In this document: piece after piece, positions 26,100 to 35,054 of the stretch
How positions within the stretch are numbered: position 1 is the stretch's first letter
Layout: every line of letters begins with the position of its first letter
From: Pararheinheimera marina
GTDB taxonomy: Bacteria > Pseudomonadota > Gammaproteobacteria > Enterobacterales > Alteromonadaceae
Length of the DNA stretch: 64,000 nt
Assembly: GCF_042654345.1 (NCBI RefSeq)
Contig: NZ_JBHSGB010000017.1
Location: 1-64,000 of the forward strand
Reading direction: 5' to 3'
Program-made: the position numbers and the translations under genes
Notes under the pieces: generated by a model
Database searches by the model: none
Seen by the model: the letters and a program-made list of their open reading frames with translations, nothing else
What the model was told of the DNA's origin: nothing

Positions 26100-29000
26100 A
26101 TGACTTATTTTCAGCAATTACCTCTGCCTGCGGGCGCTCAGGATCTTAAACAATGGGGCCAGCTGCAAGGCGCGGCCTTGCCTTTTGCGTTAGCCGACTT
26201 AGTGCAGCGTCAGCCAGGGCTTTATCTGGTGTTGGTGCCTGATACGCCGACCGCACTGCGCCTTGAGCAAGAATTACAGGTATTCCTGCAAGATGACCTG
26301 GCGCAGAACCCGGCCTTGCTGCAGGTATTTCCGGACTGGGAAACCCTGCCTTACGATGTGTTTTCGCCGCACCAGGACATCATTTCGCAACGTATTCAAA
26401 CCCTGTACCGGCTGCCACAGCTAAAAACTGGCCTGGTGCTGGTACCGGTCAGCACCGCCATGCTGCGGCTGAATCAGCCGGACTGGCTGCAGCAACACAG
26501 CTTATGGCTGGAGAAAGGCCAGCAGCTGGATTTAACCTCGTTGCGTACCCAACTGGCCGCGGTCGGTTACCGCGCTGTGGAGCAGGTGATGGAACATGGT
26601 GAATTTTCCGTGCGTGGATCCTTGCTGGACTTATTTCCGATGGGCAGCCAGCTGCCTTATCGCATCGACTTTTTCGACGATGAAATTGACGGCATTCGCT
26701 TGTTTGACCCGGACAACCAGCGCACTGTACAGCAGGTTGAAAAAGTGGCGCTGCTGCCGGCCCACGAATTTCCGCAGGACAAAGCAGCCATCGAACGTTT
26801 TCGCATCCGTTACCGCGAACGCTTTCCTGCACGCAACGAAAAAGAATCGCTGTATATGCAGGTCAGTCAGGGCCTGATGCCAGCCGGTATTGAATACTAC
26901 CTGCCGCTGTTTGCCGAACAAAGCTGCAGTCTGTTCGACTACCTGCCCGCGCACACCGAACTGGTGCAGGTGGGTGATTTAGACGCCGCCACCGACCGCT
27001 TCAGTCAGGATCTGCTGCGCCGCTATCAGGACAAAGCCATCGACCTTTTGAAACCGCTGCTCAAGCCGGCCGAGATTTACCTGCAAAAAGATGAATTCTT
27101 TGGCCGGATGAAAAGCTACCCGCGCCTGCGGTTGTCCAGAGCAGAATTGCCACAGCGGGTCGGCCAGGCCAATGCAAAAGTTGGTGCCCTGCCCGATGTG
27201 GCCGTGGATCATCAACTGAAAAACCCGCTGGAGAAGTTGCAGCATTATGTGCTGAAGCTGAAACAGCAAAAAGGCCGCGCTGTGTTTTTGGTGGAATCGG
27301 AAGGACGCCGCGAAAGCCTGCTGCAACTGCTGGGCAAACAGCAGATCCGGCTGCAGCAGTGTCAGAGCCTGGCCGACTTTCTGACCGGCGACGCCGACCT
27401 GGCCATTGTGGTTGGAGCGCTGGAGCAAGGCTGCGTGCTGAGCGACAAAACGCCGCTGGCGCTGATCAGCGAAAACGAGTTGTTTGGCCAGAAAGTAGCG
27501 CAAAAACGCCGCCGTAAACGTAGCCAGCAAATTTCCAGCGACACCATTATCCGCAACCTGGCGGAATTATCCCTTGGTCAGCCTGTGGTGCATTTACAGC
27601 ATGGTATTGGCCGTTATCAGGGCTTGCAGGTGCTGGACGCCGGTGGCATCAGCGCAGAATTTGTTACTATTGAATACGCCGGTGCCAGCAAGCTGTATGT
27701 GCCGGTGTCCTCTTTGCATTTGATCAGCCGCTACACAGGGGCCGATCAGGAGCATGCGCCGCTAAATAAACTCGGCACGGATCAATGGGAAAAAGCCCGC
27801 CGTAAAGCTGCGGAGAAAGTACGGGACGTGGCGGCCGAGTTGCTGGATGTGTACGCCAAACGCGCGGCTCAAACCGGCTATGGCTTCCGGCTGGACGCTG
27901 AGCAATACGACGTATTTGCTGACGGCTTCCCGTATGAAGAAACCGTCGATCAGCTGGACGCCATCAGCCATGTGCTGGCGGATATGCAGGCCGAGCGGGC
28001 CATGGACCGGCTGGTCTGCGGTGACGTTGGCTTTGGTAAAACCGAAGTGGCGATGCGCGCCGCCTTTGTCGCCATTAACGACAACAAACAAGTGGCGGTG
28101 CTGGTGCCAACCACCTTGCTGGCGCAGCAGCACTATGAAAACTTCCGCGACCGTTTTGCCAACTGGCCAATCCGGGTGGAAGTATTGTCGCGTTTCGTCA
28201 GCGCTAAAGAACAAACAGCGATTTTGGCCGATGTGGCGGCCGGCAAAGTGGATATTCTGATTGGCACCCATAAATTACTGCAGGACGATATTCGGTTTGA
28301 TGACCTCGGCTTGCTGATTGTCGATGAAGAGCACCGTTTTGGTGTGCGGCAAAAAGACAAAATCAAAGCGCTGCGAGCCAATATCGATATTCTGACCCTG
28401 ACCGCCACCCCAATACCGCGCACCCTGAATATGTCGTTATCCGGAATGCGTGATTTGTCCATTATTGCCACACCACCAGCCAAACGACTGGCGGTGAAAA
28501 CCTTTGTCCGTGAATTTGAAAGTGGCCTGATACGTGAAGCCGTGCTGCGCGAAATCAGCCGGGGTGGTCAGGTGTATTTTCTGCACAACGACGTTGCCAG
28601 CATCGAAAAAATGGCCGCTGACCTGAGCGAGCTGTTGCCTGAAGCCCTGATAGGCATTGCCCATGGCCAAATGCGCGAGCGTGAGCTCGAACAAGTGATG
28701 GCGGATTTTTACCATCAGCGCTTTAACCTGCTGCTGTGCTCCACCATTATCGAAACCGGTATTGATGTGCCAACCGCCAACACTATTTTGATCAACAGAG
28801 CCGACAACTTTGGTCTGGCACAGCTGCACCAGCTGCGGGGCCGGGTTGGCCGTTCGCACCACCAGGCTTATGCCTATCTGCTGACACCACCGCCGAAACG
28901 CCTGACCAAAGACGCCGAAAAGCGTTTAGAGGCTATTTCGGCGCTGGAAGATTTAGGCGCTGGTTTTGCGCTGGCCACCCACGATTTAGAAATTCGCGGT

Positions 29001-29591
29001 GCCGGTGAGCTGCTGGGCGATGAACAGAGCGGGCAAATTGAATCTGTTGGTTTCAGCCTCTATATGGAGATGCTGGAACAAGCGGTTGAGGCTTTAAAGC
29101 AAGGCAAAGAGCCAAGCCTGGACGCCCTGCTACAACAGCAAACCGAGCTGGATCTGAAACTACCGGCGCTGTTTCCGGATGATTATATTCCTGACATCAA
29201 CCTGCGCTTGTCTTTTTACAAGCGACTGGCCAGCTGTAAAGACAGCCTGGAACTCGACGATGTGCAGGTGGAACTGATTGACCGCTTTGGCTTGCTGCCA
29301 GACGCGGCGAAAAATTTGGTGAAAATCACCGAGTTAAAATTGCAGGCCGCAGCGATTGGCGTCAAACGATTGGAAGCCAACCCCAAAGGTGGTGTGCTAG
29401 AATTCGGCGACCGTACCAGCGTCAACCCCAGCTTTATCATTCAGCTTATTCAGACTCAGTCGAAAGTCTTTAAGCTGGAAGGTGGGAATAAGCTGAAATT
29501 TATCAAAGAATTAACTAACGCCGACAGCCGGATTGCTTTTGTCACCCAGCTGCTGTCGGAGTTGCATGCTCATCAAACAGGAGTCTCATGA
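26100..29591 (+). CDS. mfd: transcription-repair coupling factor
   Basis: 1163 residues (E. coli 1148). In order: the UvrB-homology domains (1-about 350), the RNA-polymerase interaction domain (about 480-550, VVHLQHGIGRYQGL), the translocase with Walker A CGDVGFGKTEVA, DEEH box and LTATPIPRTLNMSL, then the TRG motif region and the C-terminal D7 domain. It removes stalled polymerase and recruits UvrA. It overlaps csiV by 4 bp (ATGA). Confidence 0.98.
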   Translation: MTYFQQLPLPAGAQDLKQWGQLQGAALPFALADLVQRQPGLYLVLVPDTPTALRLEQELQVFLQDDLAQNPALLQVFPDWETLPYDVFSPHQDIISQRIQTLYRLPQLKTGLVLVPVSTAMLRLNQPDWLQQHSLWLEKGQQLDLTSLRTQLAAVGYRAVEQVMEHGEFSVRGSLLDLFPMGSQLPYRIDFFDDEIDGIRLFDPDNQRTVQQVEKVALLPAHEFPQDKAAIERFRIRYRERFPARNEKESLYMQVSQGLMPAGIEYYLPLFAEQSCSLFDYLPAHTELVQVGDLDAATDRFSQDLLRRYQDKAIDLLKPLLKPAEIYLQKDEFFGRMKSYPRLRLSRAELPQRVGQANAKVGALPDVAVDHQLKNPLEKLQHYVLKLKQQKGRAVFLVESEGRRESLLQLLGKQQIRLQQCQSLADFLTGDADLAIVVGALEQGCVLSDKTPLALISENELFGQKVAQKRRRKRSQQISSDTIIRNLAELSLGQPVVHLQHGIGRYQGLQVLDAGGISAEFVTIEYAGASKLYVPVSSLHLISRYTGADQEHAPLNKLGTDQWEKARRKAAEKVRDVAAELLDVYAKRAAQTGYGFRLDAEQYDVFADGFPYEETVDQLDAISHVLADMQAERAMDRLVCGDVGFGKTEVAMRAAFVAINDNKQVAVLVPTTLLAQQHYENFRDRFANWPIRVEVLSRFVSAKEQTAILADVAAGKVDILIGTHKLLQDDIRFDDLGLLIVDEEHRFGVRQKDKIKALRANIDILTLTATPIPRTLNMSLSGMRDLSIIATPPAKRLAVKTFVREFESGLIREAVLREISRGGQVYFLHNDVASIEKMAADLSELLPEALIGIAHGQMRERELEQVMADFYHQRFNLLLCSTIIETGIDVPTANTILINRADNFGLAQLHQLRGRVGRSHHQAYAYLLTPPPKRLTKDAEKRLEAISALEDLGAGFALATHDLEIRGAGELLGDEQSGQIESVGFSLYMEMLEQAVEALKQGKEPSLDALLQQQTELDLKLPALFPDDYIPDINLRLSFYKRLASCKDSLELDDVQVELIDRFGLLPDAAKNLVKITELKLQAAAIGVKRLEANPKGGVLEFGDRTSVNPSFIIQLIQTQSKVFKLEGGNKLKFIKELTNADSRIAFVTQLLSELHAHQTGVS

Positions 29592-30700
29592 AACTTCGGT
29601 TATTGCTGGCCCTGGCAGGCCTGGTCAGCGCGCCATCGGCTCTGGCCAATTGGTATGAAATTGAAATGCTGGTGTTCAGCCGCCAGCCGGACGCCAGCCT
29701 GAAAGAAAGCTTTAAAGCACCGGAAAAAGCCTTGCAACCAGGCAAAGCGCTGGACTTAATTGCACCTTTGTATCAGCCACGGGTGGCCGATTTAATCAAA
29801 GCTATTCCAGCATGTAACCCGGCTGCTGAGCAGACTACAGGCTCCGCGCCAACAGACGCTGCGGCGCCAGCCCAACCACCTGCCACTCTGCCAGCCGGGC
29901 AGTTAGCAGCGCTGCAGCAGTTACTGGCTCCGACCCCTGCGCTGACGACAGAACCAGAAGCAGCGCAACCCGCGTCTCCAGAGCAAGCGACGGCGGACAG
30001 CAGCGACACAGAACTGACCACAGCGGACGACGCCACAGCTGAGCTGCTGTCAGCCGAACAATTTAACCCACAAAGTTGCCAGATGGAGCAGTGGACGCAG
30101 GATGGTCAGTTGCTGAGCCGCCCGCTCAGCAGCGCAGAACTGGCGCTGCAACTACCTGCACCGACGCTAATTCCAGCTGAAGTAGCAGGCAGCGGCGAGC
30201 AGCAAGGCATCCCATACCTGCTGAGTCAGGACCAGTTCAGTTTAAAAAATGTAGCATCGCAAATTAAGCAGGATGCTTCCAAGCAATTACTACTGCATAC
30301 CGCCTGGCGTCAGCCACTAACCAGTAACCGTCAGCGCAGTCACTGGTATGCCGGTCAGTATTTTACGCCAGAGGAAATGCTGCCTAGCGCGGAAACACCG
30401 GCCCTGATGCAACAGGTGCAACAGCAGTTGCAGGCCCTGAGCCAGGGCCAGAGTGCGATGCAGCAGTGGTTTAGTCCCTGGCAGTTGGACAGCCTGCTGA
30501 GTTTCAGAGCTGGCCGCTTTATTCTGTTTGACGGCAGCTTTTACTTACGCCAAGCTAATGACGCGCTGCCGGCTCAGGTCGAAGTGAAGCAGCAGGCCCG
30601 TTTAACATTAGGGCAGCTGAATTACCTGGATCATCCTCGCTTAGGGGTGATTATTCAGATCAAACGTTACGATCCGGCCAGTCCCACGGCCACAAATTGA
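29588..30700 (+). CDS. csiV: CsiV-family periplasmic protein
   Basis: 370 residues with a signal peptide ending ALA. The mature start NWYEIEMLVFSRQPDA is the conserved CsiV segment. A long Ala/Gln/Thr/Pro-rich linker (about 85-160) follows. The C-terminal part WYAGQYFTPEEML and RFILFDGSFYLRQ to the end is conserved in the family. In Vibrio, CsiV activates peptidoglycan synthesis through LpoA. It is coupled to mfd, as in relatives. Confidence 0.82.
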   Translation: MKLRLLLALAGLVSAPSALANWYEIEMLVFSRQPDASLKESFKAPEKALQPGKALDLIAPLYQPRVADLIKAIPACNPAAEQTTGSAPTDAAAPAQPPATLPAGQLAALQQLLAPTPALTTEPEAAQPASPEQATADSSDTELTTADDATAELLSAEQFNPQSCQMEQWTQDGQLLSRPLSSAELALQLPAPTLIPAEVAGSGEQQGIPYLLSQDQFSLKNVASQIKQDASKQLLLHTAWRQPLTSNRQRSHWYAGQYFTPEEMLPSAETPALMQQVQQQLQALSQGQSAMQQWFSPWQLDSLLSFRAGRFILFDGSFYLRQANDALPAQVEVKQQARLTLGQLNYLDHPRLGVIIQIKRYDPASPTATN

Positions 30701-30723
30701 CGCAATAACACAAGGAATCTGTT

Positions 30724-30975
30724 ATGAAAAAAGTACTTCTGGCCTTGACTGTATTAGTGGCAGCGACTGCCTGCAGCAAGTTAACCCAGGACAACTACAA
30801 CAAAGTCAAAGCGGGCATGAACTATGAAGAAGTTTCTGCCATTTTGGGCAAAGCCGATCATTGTGAAGAAGCCATCGGCACCAAAAACTGCCGTTGGGGT
30901 GATGACAAAAAGAACATCAAAATTGCCTTTATTGCTGACCGCGCCACCGTGTTTTCTAACGAAGGCATTCAATAA
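30724..30975 (+). CDS. small DUF3862 / SmpA-like lipoprotein
   Basis: 83 residues. A signal peptide with a lipobox-like end (AATAC) puts the lipid anchor at Cys17. The body NYNKVKAGMNYEEVSAILG is the BamE/SmpA-like fold motif, and two further Cys residues (CEEAIGTKNCRW) may form a disulfide. It is probably a periplasmic or outer-membrane lipoprotein of unknown role. It lies 23 bp after csiV with its own AAGGA ribosome binding site. Confidence 0.8.
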   Translation: MKKVLLALTVLVAATACSKLTQDNYNKVKAGMNYEEVSAILGKADHCEEAIGTKNCRWGDDKKNIKIAFIADRATVFSNEGIQ

Positions 30976-31025
30976 GCCTTGTTCGGATGGCGGGGCTGGC
31001 CCCGCCTCTGCTTAGTCCCTGCCCG

Positions 31026-32783
31026 ATGAACAATCCCCAGTTACGTGATTACCAACAGCAGGCCGTCCAAGCCGTGCTGGTGCATTTCCGCCGCCACCCC
31101 GAGCCCGCGGTACTGGTTCTGCCCACAGGTGCAGGCAAAAGCCTGGTGATTGCTGAGCTGGCACGGCTGGCCAAAGGCAGGGTATTAGTGCTGGCACATG
31201 TCAAAGAGCTGGTTGAACAAAACCACTCCAAATACTGCCACTACGGCCTGGATGCGGCGGTGTATTCCGCCAGCCTGAACCGCAAAGAAACCGCCAGCAA
31301 AGTGGTGTTTGCGTCGGTGCAGTCGGTCAGCCGCAATTTGCAGGATTTTGCCGAGCAGTACAGTTTATTAGTCATCGATGAATGCCACCGCGTCAGTGAG
31401 GATAACAACAGCAGCTACCTGAAAGTAATACGGGCGCTGCAGCAGCAAAACCCACAACTTAAAGTATTGGGCTTGACGGCAACCCCTTACCGCTTGGGCA
31501 GTGGCTGGATTTACCAGTACCACACCCGGGGTATGGTGCGTACCACCGAGCCACGGTTTTTTACCTACTGCATTTTTGATTTGCCGATCCGGCATTTGCT
31601 GAGCGAAGCCTACCTGACCCCGGCAATACTGCTGGATGCTCCTGTACTTTGTTACGACTTTCAAGGGCTGACGCCTGGTAGCGGTGGTTACTTTAAAGAA
31701 CAGGATTTGGATTTACGAATTTCGCAGCAGCAACGGGCCACACCACAAATTATCGCGCAAGTGGTACAGCAGGCCCAAAGCCGGAAGGGAGTGATGGTAT
31801 TTGCCGCCACCACCCGCCACGCACAGGAAATCCAGTCCTATTTACCTGCAGACCAGAGCGCACTTATTTTGGGAGCAACCCCGCAGGCTGAACGCGACCG
31901 GCTGCTGTTGCAATTTAAACAGCAAGAGTTGAAATACCTGGTCAATGTAGCAGTATTAACCACCGGCTTTGACGCACCACATATCGATCTGATTGCCATT
32001 TTACGCCCGACCGAATCCGTCACCTTGTATCAGCAAATTGTTGGCCGGGGCCTGCGGTTAAGCCCGGGCAAACAGGACTGTCTGGTGCTGGATTACGCCG
32101 GCAACCGCTTTAATCTGGAACAGCCGGACATTGGTGAACTCAGGCCAGATCCTGCCGCAGAGCTGGTGACTGTACCCTGCCCTTTGTGTGGCTTTTTTAA
32201 CAGCTTCTGGGGCAAAACTGATGAACGCGGCATTGTGCTGGAACACTATGGCCGCCGCTGTCAGGGGTATCAGCCGGATGAGCAGGACAATCCTCAGCCT
32301 TGTGGTTACCGCTTTAAGTGCAAGTTCTGCCCGGATTGTGGTGCAGAAAATGATATCGCCGCCCGTCAGTGCAGTGACTGCGGCCTGGTGTTGGTCGACC
32401 CGGATAAAAAACTGAAAGAAGCGCTGGCTCTGAAAGATGCTCTGGTGCTTTATATCAACCGCATGCAGCTGAGCAGCCATCAGAAAGACGGCAAGACCAG
32501 TCTGAAAGTCAGCTACTTTTCAGCCGATGGCACTGAGCTGGCTGAATTCTGGTCTTTGCACAGCAAAGCGCAAAAACAAAAGTTCTTGCAGCAGTTTATC
32601 CCCGCTCATTTGATTGACCGGCACCGACCTTTTACAGCCAGCACTGTGACGGCGGTGTTGAAAGAACAACATCGGCTGGCTCCGCCAGCGGCATTAATTG
32701 CGCGCAAAGATGGCCGCTTCTGGCGTATCCGCGACAAATTGTTCCAACTGGCCCAACCCCCAACTGAAATTGATAGAAACTGA
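31026..32783 (+). CDS. radD: DEAD/DEAH helicase RadD (YejH)
   Basis: 585 residues (E. coli RadD 586). The superfamily 2 motifs are complete: Walker A LPTGAGKSL, DECHR, LTATPYRLG, and motif VI QQIVGRGLRL. The C-terminal part has zinc-finger cysteines (CPLCGF, CKFCPDCGAE, CSDCGLV), as in E. coli. It acts in recombinational repair together with SSB and RecA. The ATG at 31026 matches the E. coli start; an upstream in-frame extension lies in the 3' region of the preceding gene. Confidence 0.94.
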   Translation: MNNPQLRDYQQQAVQAVLVHFRRHPEPAVLVLPTGAGKSLVIAELARLAKGRVLVLAHVKELVEQNHSKYCHYGLDAAVYSASLNRKETASKVVFASVQSVSRNLQDFAEQYSLLVIDECHRVSEDNNSSYLKVIRALQQQNPQLKVLGLTATPYRLGSGWIYQYHTRGMVRTTEPRFFTYCIFDLPIRHLLSEAYLTPAILLDAPVLCYDFQGLTPGSGGYFKEQDLDLRISQQQRATPQIIAQVVQQAQSRKGVMVFAATTRHAQEIQSYLPADQSALILGATPQAERDRLLLQFKQQELKYLVNVAVLTTGFDAPHIDLIAILRPTESVTLYQQIVGRGLRLSPGKQDCLVLDYAGNRFNLEQPDIGELRPDPAAELVTVPCPLCGFFNSFWGKTDERGIVLEHYGRRCQGYQPDEQDNPQPCGYRFKCKFCPDCGAENDIAARQCSDCGLVLVDPDKKLKEALALKDALVLYINRMQLSSHQKDGKTSLKVSYFSADGTELAEFWSLHSKAQKQKFLQQFIPAHLIDRHRPFTASTVTAVLKEQHRLAPPAALIARKDGRFWRIRDKLFQLAQPPTEIDRN

Positions 32784-32907
32784 AAAAAATTTAGCAAGGC
32801 CTCTGGGCAAAGCACCCCGTATTCGCCCATAATCAGTCGGGATACAAAAATAAAGCTATTGCAAGATATTCAAATCACACCAGTTTTTGCTTATAGGGTT
32901 GCAGGTT

Positions 32908-33747
32908 ATGTCAAACGAAAACGCCTTACTCAGTTCTCTCGTTGAAAAAATTAAAAATGACACGCTGGTTCTGCCCAGCTTGCCGGAAATTGCGTTACGG
33001 ATCCGCAAGATGGCGGAAGACCCTCAGGTGAACCTGAACCAGATGGCCGATATTATTTCTCACGACCCGGCCATGTCAGCCCGTATGATGAAAATTGCCA
33101 ACAGTGCTTTTCTCGGCCGCTCAGTGCACGTGAATTCCTTACATCAGGCCGTGACCCGCATTGGTCTGCGTTACATCAAAAACATCGTCACCGCAATGGC
33201 GGTTGAACAGCTGTTTGTCTCGCATTCCAGCCTGATCAAAGGCCTGATGGGTAAGGTCTGGCATGACACGCTGGAAGTGGCTGCAACTGCGCTGGCGGCC
33301 ATGCAGCTGTACAACAGCAACCTGAAAAACAGCCCGGTCAATTTTGACACCATGACGTTGGCCGGCCTTATTCACAATATCGGTGCCCTGCCCATTCTGA
33401 CCGAAGCCGAAAAGAACCTGGACCAGTTTGGTGACAAAGACTTTATCGAGCACTGCATTGAAGATCTGGCAGGTAACATTGGCGGCAGCATTCTGCGTAG
33501 TTGGGAATTTCCGGAGGAGCTGGTGGCCGTTGCGGAGAAGTGGAACAATCAGGACCCAAGCGACAAAGTCTGTTACATCGACTTTATCCGCATTGCTGCC
33601 ATCCAAAAAGGCTACTGCAAAGACAAAACCGAAGCGCGTATTGCGCTGAAACCTTATGTGGAGCGCGGCCTGATCGCTGGCGTTGATTTCAACCGCTCGC
33701 CGGAATTTGTTGCTTTGTACCACGATATGAAACAGCTGTTTGTTTGA
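32908..33747 (+). CDS. HDOD-domain signalling protein
   Basis: 279 residues. A single HDOD domain (about 20-215) has LPSLPEIALRIRKMAEDPQ, ISHDPAMSARMMKIANSAF and GLRYIKNIVTAMA. The HD residues of true phosphohydrolases are absent, as is normal for HDOD. Such proteins take part in c-di-GMP or chemotaxis-linked regulation, but there is no partner domain here. The ATG at 32908 follows GCAGG. Its terminator was split by a 270-bp mobile element. Confidence 0.88.
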   Translation: MSNENALLSSLVEKIKNDTLVLPSLPEIALRIRKMAEDPQVNLNQMADIISHDPAMSARMMKIANSAFLGRSVHVNSLHQAVTRIGLRYIKNIVTAMAVEQLFVSHSSLIKGLMGKVWHDTLEVAATALAAMQLYNSNLKNSPVNFDTMTLAGLIHNIGALPILTEAEKNLDQFGDKDFIEHCIEDLAGNIGGSILRSWEFPEELVAVAEKWNNQDPSDKVCYIDFIRIAAIQKGYCKDKTEARIALKPYVERGLIAGVDFNRSPEFVALYHDMKQLFV

Positions 33748-33773
33748 AACAGCCATTAAGACCAAAGAAAAAG

Positions 33774-33785
33774 GCGCCATCAGGC
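33774..33785. repeat. 12-bp target duplication, left of element copy A
   Basis: GCGCCATCAGGC, repeated exactly at 34056-34067. It corresponds to the loop and inner stem of the original HDOD terminator. Confidence 0.85.
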
Positions 33786-34055
33786 TAATGCCAGTCAGTT
33801 AAACTGACTGGCATTGTTTTTTGTGAATCAGTATCAAGATTCACCTGAACGAAAACAGTGAACTAACACATTCTATCCAAAGCGAGGAAAGGTAAAGCAC
33901 TAAGCAGACCCTGTGAGGCATGGAGGCCGAACAGGAGCCCCCAGGGAGGGGTTCACGGCGGGTATGCGTGGGCTTTGCCTTTTCCGCTGCAACTGAACCA
34001 ACTCGTGAATAGATAAGCAGTTTTTGAATAAAAGCTGCTTATCTGACTGGCATTA
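33786..34055 (+). mobile_element. 270-bp non-coding element, copy A, in a terminator loop
   Basis: Both ends carry the perfect inverted repeat TAATGCCAGTCAG. The left end is a hairpin (TAATGCCAGTCAG, short loop, CTGACTGGCATT). The right end is a second hairpin (AGATAAGCAG with CTGCTTATCT). Between them is a GC-richer core (GCAGACCCTGTGAGGCATGG; CACGGCGGGT.TGCGTGGGCTT). Exact 12-bp duplications flank it. Removing the element and one duplication restores a continuous terminator (AAAAAGGCGCC, loop ATCA, GGCGCCTTTTT). It is the same length as copy B at 42829-43098 and 83% identical without gaps by hand count. No ORF is shared by the two copies. I interpret it as a MITE-like or structured-RNA mobile element moved by a transposase elsewhere. 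The 12-bp duplication would suit IS4-type enzymes, but that is inference. Confidence 0.85.
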
Positions 34056-34075
34056 GCGCCATCAGGCGCCTTTTT
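34056..34075 (+). terminator. shortened HDOD terminator left after insertion
   Basis: GCGCC, loop ATCA, GGCGC, then CTTTTT. Because the target duplication includes inner stem and loop, a 5-bp hairpin with its U-tract survives on the distal side. Confidence 0.65.
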
Positions 34076-34092
34076 CTTTTCAATCCATCTGG

Positions 34093-34944
34093 TTAGCGCG
34101 ATACAGGTAAATATAGATCCGTTCTGAGCACCGCTTCCTCAACCTGTTCGGGATCATCCAGGTAATGATGCAAGCAAGGCTGGTCCGCCAGCTGATAACC
34201 CTGCGTCACTGCATAGGCATACAACCAATCTATACTGTCGCCCAACTGCTGATAACTGCCTTGGTGACGAAACACCAAAAATACGCCCCCGCTGATACGC
34301 TGCAGGCTGACGCCCGTTTGTTGCACACTCACTACAGGCGCAGTGAGCAATGCACAGTCAAAACGAGCTCCAGCTACATCGCTGTCGAGATCCTGCCAGG
34401 CCAGTCCCAGAATAGCCAGAATGTCACTTTGTACCGCAGCCACCTCAAACAACAGTTCATACTGCTGGTTCAGCTCTGGATACTGATCGCGGGTCAGTAC
34501 CGACAGCACTTCAGTACCTTGCAGGCTAACCACACTCACCTGATAAGGTGCCACCATTTGAGTTTTGGGGAGTTGCAGCTCTTGCATCAGCAACCCCAAC
34601 CGCTCTGGGTCCTGCCGTAATTCAGTCGCGTTGGTGTTCAGTTCTCGTTTGAGCACTTTACTGAGCGCCTGTGCAGAAGAAAAGCCGGCCAACCAGGCCA
34701 CCTGCTGTGCCGACAAAGCATTTTCATTCAGCGCCTGGCTGACTCTAAGTAATTGCAACCGGGTTTGGGTTTGTTTGCAGGTTTCACCAAAGGCCAGGCG
34801 ATAAAGCCGGTGAAAATGGTATTTGGATAACGCAGCTTCAGCAGCCAACTCATCCAGACTGACCGCCTGCTCCTGCGCCACTTTCTGCCCCAATAATGCA
34901 AGCGCCCGTTGCAAACGAGGTAACAACTGTTCAAGGCTGGCCAT
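34093..34944 (-). CDS. AraC-type regulator with GyrI-like effector domain
   Basis: 283 residues. The N-terminal AraC HTH pair lies at about 12-110 (LDELAAEAALSKYHFHRLYRLAFGE, VAWLAGFSSAQALSKVLKREL). The C-terminal GyrI-like/SOUL-type ligand domain lies at about 130-283 (RISGGVFLVFRHQGSYQQLGDSIDWLYAY, EEAVLRTDLYLPV). This resembles the Rob/BmrR arrangement used to sense small hydrophobic molecules. No obvious target operon adjoins it. The ATG at 34944 follows AGGAG. Confidence 0.88.
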   Translation of the reverse strand: MASLEQLLPRLQRALALLGQKVAQEQAVSLDELAAEAALSKYHFHRLYRLAFGETCKQTQTRLQLLRVSQALNENALSAQQVAWLAGFSSAQALSKVLKRELNTNATELRQDPERLGLLMQELQLPKTQMVAPYQVSVVSLQGTEVLSVLTRDQYPELNQQYELLFEVAAVQSDILAILGLAWQDLDSDVAGARFDCALLTAPVVSVQQTGVSLQRISGGVFLVFRHQGSYQQLGDSIDWLYAYAVTQGYQLADQPCLHHYLDDPEQVEEAVLRTDLYLPVSR

Positions 34945-35054
34945 TACAAACTCCTGTTTTAGAAGACTTCAACCAGCTTAATGCAGATCCCTGCAGCGCA
35001 GGTGTCCGTTTTTGCTGTTTCGTCGCAGGATGTTGTAACGGCCTTAGTCTGCCT

